A stretch of 64,000 nt of DNA, taken from NCBI GenBank assembly GCA_045616665.1, contig JAZLHE010000045.1:5297-69296 (forward strand), in the 5' to 3' direction. The notes under the pieces are model-generated. The model was not told the origin of the DNA, searched no databases, and saw only the letters and a list, made by a program, of their open reading frames with translations. This DNA is from RUG11690 sp045616665. Its GTDB lineage: Bacteria > Bacteroidota > Bacteroidia > Bacteroidales > WCHB1-69. This document shows positions 63,301-64,000 of this stretch, one piece after another; position 1 is the first letter of the stretch; every line of letters begins with the position of its first letter. Both the position numbers and the translations under genes were made by a program.

Positions 63301-63617
63301 TCGTCAGTACGAAATGCCCCAACATTTGAATATCCCAAAATGGGAGTAACTCTATCATCTGCTGCAACAATAACAAAACCATTCCCATCTGATGAATTGA
63401 AAATATAAATGTGATCGAAATCTGTGTTCCTAGAAATATTGTGAAATTCTTTATCTGATTTTTTTATTCTCATCGGAATACCATTCTTTACACCAACAAC
63501 ATTATTTTGTTTGTAAAAATTTGTTGCAATTTTTTTTGCTGTAGTAGAATCAATGGGATTAGACCAAACGATACTGGCAGTAAGTATAAAAAACAATGTT
63601 ACTATGTATTTTTTCAT
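60318..63617 (-). CDS. C10 family cysteine protease with T9SS sorting domain
   Basis: 1099 aa. Signal peptide (1-19), a propeptide (about 20-155) with the FVIVAADDRVTPILGYS patch of streptopain prodomains, then the C10 catalytic domain: TGCVATAMAQVMKYW (Cys189), GHAFICDGY (His331) and FNWGW. Next a linker of beta-sandwich type and three pre-peptidase C-terminal (PPC)-like repeats, each opening EQNN or EPNN (near 615-1000). A T9SS tail closes it (LSPNPASDYIHITL ... LLTIKGQLIKI ... SSGIYVIRIYTEDK). Expected on the surface or secreted as a zymogen; family members degrade host proteins (streptopain, PrtT, interpain). Peptides could feed the POT transporter. Confidence 0.92.
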   Translation of the reverse strand: MKKYIVTLFFILTASIVWSNPIDSTTAKKIATNFYKQNNVVGVKNGIPMRIKKSDKEFHNISRNTDFDHIYIFNSSDGNGFVIVAADDRVTPILGYSNVGAFRTDDIAPQIIDWLEDYDKEIEYLISNNIQASDEISEEWQNLRNGSQLQPRDTRSVSPLIQTSWDQSPLYNYLCPYDEATGEYTLTGCVATAMAQVMKYWEYPNIGTGTHTYYDSHYGIQHANFETTLLWNEMPNSLNSSSSIMQINAVAMLMRLCGVSVEMQYGIAGSSSDVLQEAEGLKNHFNYSQNLNILNKDDYSSSQWISILKAELDAGRPILYQGTNSQTNIGHAFICDGYDNNNRFHFNWGWSGNSDGYFNVSNLNPGIDNYSTNQSCIVGVEPAEPVTHPNYDLVMTSNLTTNASTYNFGDNIVVSKSIKNCGSANFSGWIIVMVADFDGNVIAQKHNYATIPTNQTNTTSVLFNGGMPLVPGDYMVTVFTITDTNDLNTIRFVRDNSQNQNLAQFSITYSSDIETNSDFSFSTGEKLYSNRPATINVDILNTSNSTFTGNVGVAILDLNGNIQQIVAQQTITNGLQPYYHYTTGLNFTGNISVSAGEYFLMLLYQYPNETEWICAGSSEYRNPIRFVVTNPPTPDIYEQNNTISTAYTLTPNFTNDSCVISTLGSIHIPTDIDFYKLTFPAGYNYEIYTYLFDRDIDEQSFPVDCFFSIYPSSTNVWSEICDGVNGLTAFLSNGGTIYFKVSPYSDDEILGEYLLRIQIVRHILPDQYEPNNTVNSSYNIATVNTNSKTIDVNANFHINTDNDYYKINLPSGYSYTINANILNSYNDSNYTADAKFATSLNGNSWSNNYGNSMPALTVSNGGTLYLRVLPYTSNEIGTYSLHITISRQGGIEADVYEPNNSPSTAYIFDTINGSNTTINADANFHITSDEDYYKLVMLPGFSYTVNATLYDSNNDNTHTANAKFAVSPDGYHWSEFYDVDVPTTTYDNGGRIYYRVIPYQSGETGTYRLNVIITASTAVKEYEKPSVHLSPNPASDYIHITLPTNISINYLELLTIKGQLIKIINDNITSINVSDLSSGIYVIRIYTEDKIFISKFIKK

Positions 63618-63989
63618 AAATTTGTTATAAATATTGTTGCTTTATTGCAGGTGTAAAAGATTCAAAAACTTTATTTCAAGTGGTTGTTGATAAACATTTT
63701 ATTTTTATACCTATTGTACAAAAGTTACTAATGTTTAATTTGTTATGACCAAGTTGATGCTACGATAAACACCAATCGAGTATGCAAAAATAATAAATTA
63801 TTGAATATCCAAACTACTTTTTGGGAGAAAAATATCAATTTTCCATTTTCATCTTATAACGTGAGTTTCAAACCAATTTGTACAAATAATTGCTAATTCA
63901 ACAATAAACGGTTGATATTTATTCGGTTGAGGTGTTGTTTCTTTTAAATTTAATTTGTACATTTGTACAATTAAATAAACAAACGCACA
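63618..63989. other. Regulatory-looking intergenic region before an off-window gene
   Basis: 372 bases with no ORF. It contains three sites with the palindrome TTGTACAA (see next entry), the best an uninterrupted 12-bp palindrome, and AT-rich DNA elsewhere. It separates the divergent C10 gene from a gene that begins at the right edge. Confidence 0.5.
63714..63972. promoter_or_regulatory. Three TTGTACAA palindrome sites (possible operator set)
   Basis: TTGTACAA at 63714-63721; ATTTGTACAAAT (perfect 12-bp palindrome) at 63876-63887; and ATTTGTAC followed directly by ATTTGTACAA at 63953-63970, ending 19 bases before the ATG at 63990. Three clustered palindromes with the same core in 260 bases are more than expected by chance in AT-rich DNA. 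They may bind a dimeric regulator of the right-hand gene, the C10 gene or both; the regulator is unknown. Confidence 0.45.
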
Positions 63990-64000
63990 ATGTCCAGACC
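63990..64000 (+). CDS. Start of an off-window gene (MSRP...)
   Basis: An ATG at 63990-63992 followed by TCCAGACC (M-S-R-P) at the window edge, 19 bases after the last TTGTACAA site. Only 11 bases are visible, so the identity and even the reality of the gene rest on position. Confidence 0.25.

Overview
The window looks like a chromosomal segment of an anaerobic, AT-rich Bacteroidota member, most likely order Bacteroidales. The evidence is the set of type IX secretion (T9SS) C-terminal sorting domains, a GldD lipoprotein, Gram-negative lipid A/LPS genes (lpxK, kdsC), NspC, a POT transporter, a bifunctional DAHP synthase/chorismate mutase, and many promoters with the Bacteroidota -7 box TAnnTTTG. 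Shine-Dalgarno sites are not apparent. No rRNA, complete IS element, CRISPR array or replication origin was seen.

Layout. 1-2.6 kb: 3' part missing from a PLP-dependent Cys/Met-metabolism enzyme, then an OmpA-family porin-like protein. 2.7-16.7 kb: one 14-kb gene for a 4674-residue secreted protein of about 46 Ig/PKD-like domains with a T9SS tail, 11 x 3 of them in an A-B-C higher-order repeat. 16.9-18.9 kb: AT-rich and apparently accessory region with a 54-aa ORF, a frameshifted zinc-ribbon gene, an internally deleted BRO-N/antirepressor-like gene and a conserved small protein. 18.9-28.6 kb (minus strand): an MBL-fold lipoprotein, an 18-residue-repeat secreted protein, a tight operon dagK-like/aroF-aroQ/ctp/kdsC/xerD, then prfA-trxA-POT. 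28.8-36.0 kb (plus): an envelope cluster, ddl, two glucosaminidase paralogs (one lacking its catalytic Glu), two M23 peptidases, phoH, lpxK. 36.1-45.2 kb: PNP, a Rieske-like lipoprotein, sppA, a steroid 5-alpha-reductase-like membrane protein, rlmN, metG, tRNA-Leu, ispD, wecB. 45.2-51.1 kb (minus): gldD, mutS2, an fRMsr-MsrA fusion, a DUF4153-like membrane protein. 51.3-60.2 kb: a DUF2079 membrane protein, tRNA-Val on minus, an MFS transporter, nspC, a PASTA protein, a T9SS cargo, an exonuclease, elbB and aroK. 60.3-63.6 kb (minus): a C10 cysteine protease with T9SS tail, then a regulatory-looking stretch with TTGTACAA palindromes before a gene that runs off the end.

Themes. Much of the window serves the cell envelope: peptidoglycan precursor (ddl) and remodelling (GH73, M23, PASTA), LPS (kdsC, lpxK), undecaprenyl/isoprenoid supply (ispD, elbB), amino-sugar supply (wecB), and T9SS-exported surface proteins (the giant protein, the 706-aa protein, the C10 protease) beside gldD. 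The rest is housekeeping: aromatic amino-acid synthesis (aroF-aroQ, aroK), translation (prfA, metG, rlmN, two tRNAs), oxidative repair (Msr fusion, trxA) and polyamines (nspC). The most unusual items are the giant higher-order-repeat protein, the fRMsr-MsrA fusion, the pseudo-glucosaminidase, the tRNA-Val with C33, and the frameshifted zinc ribbon.
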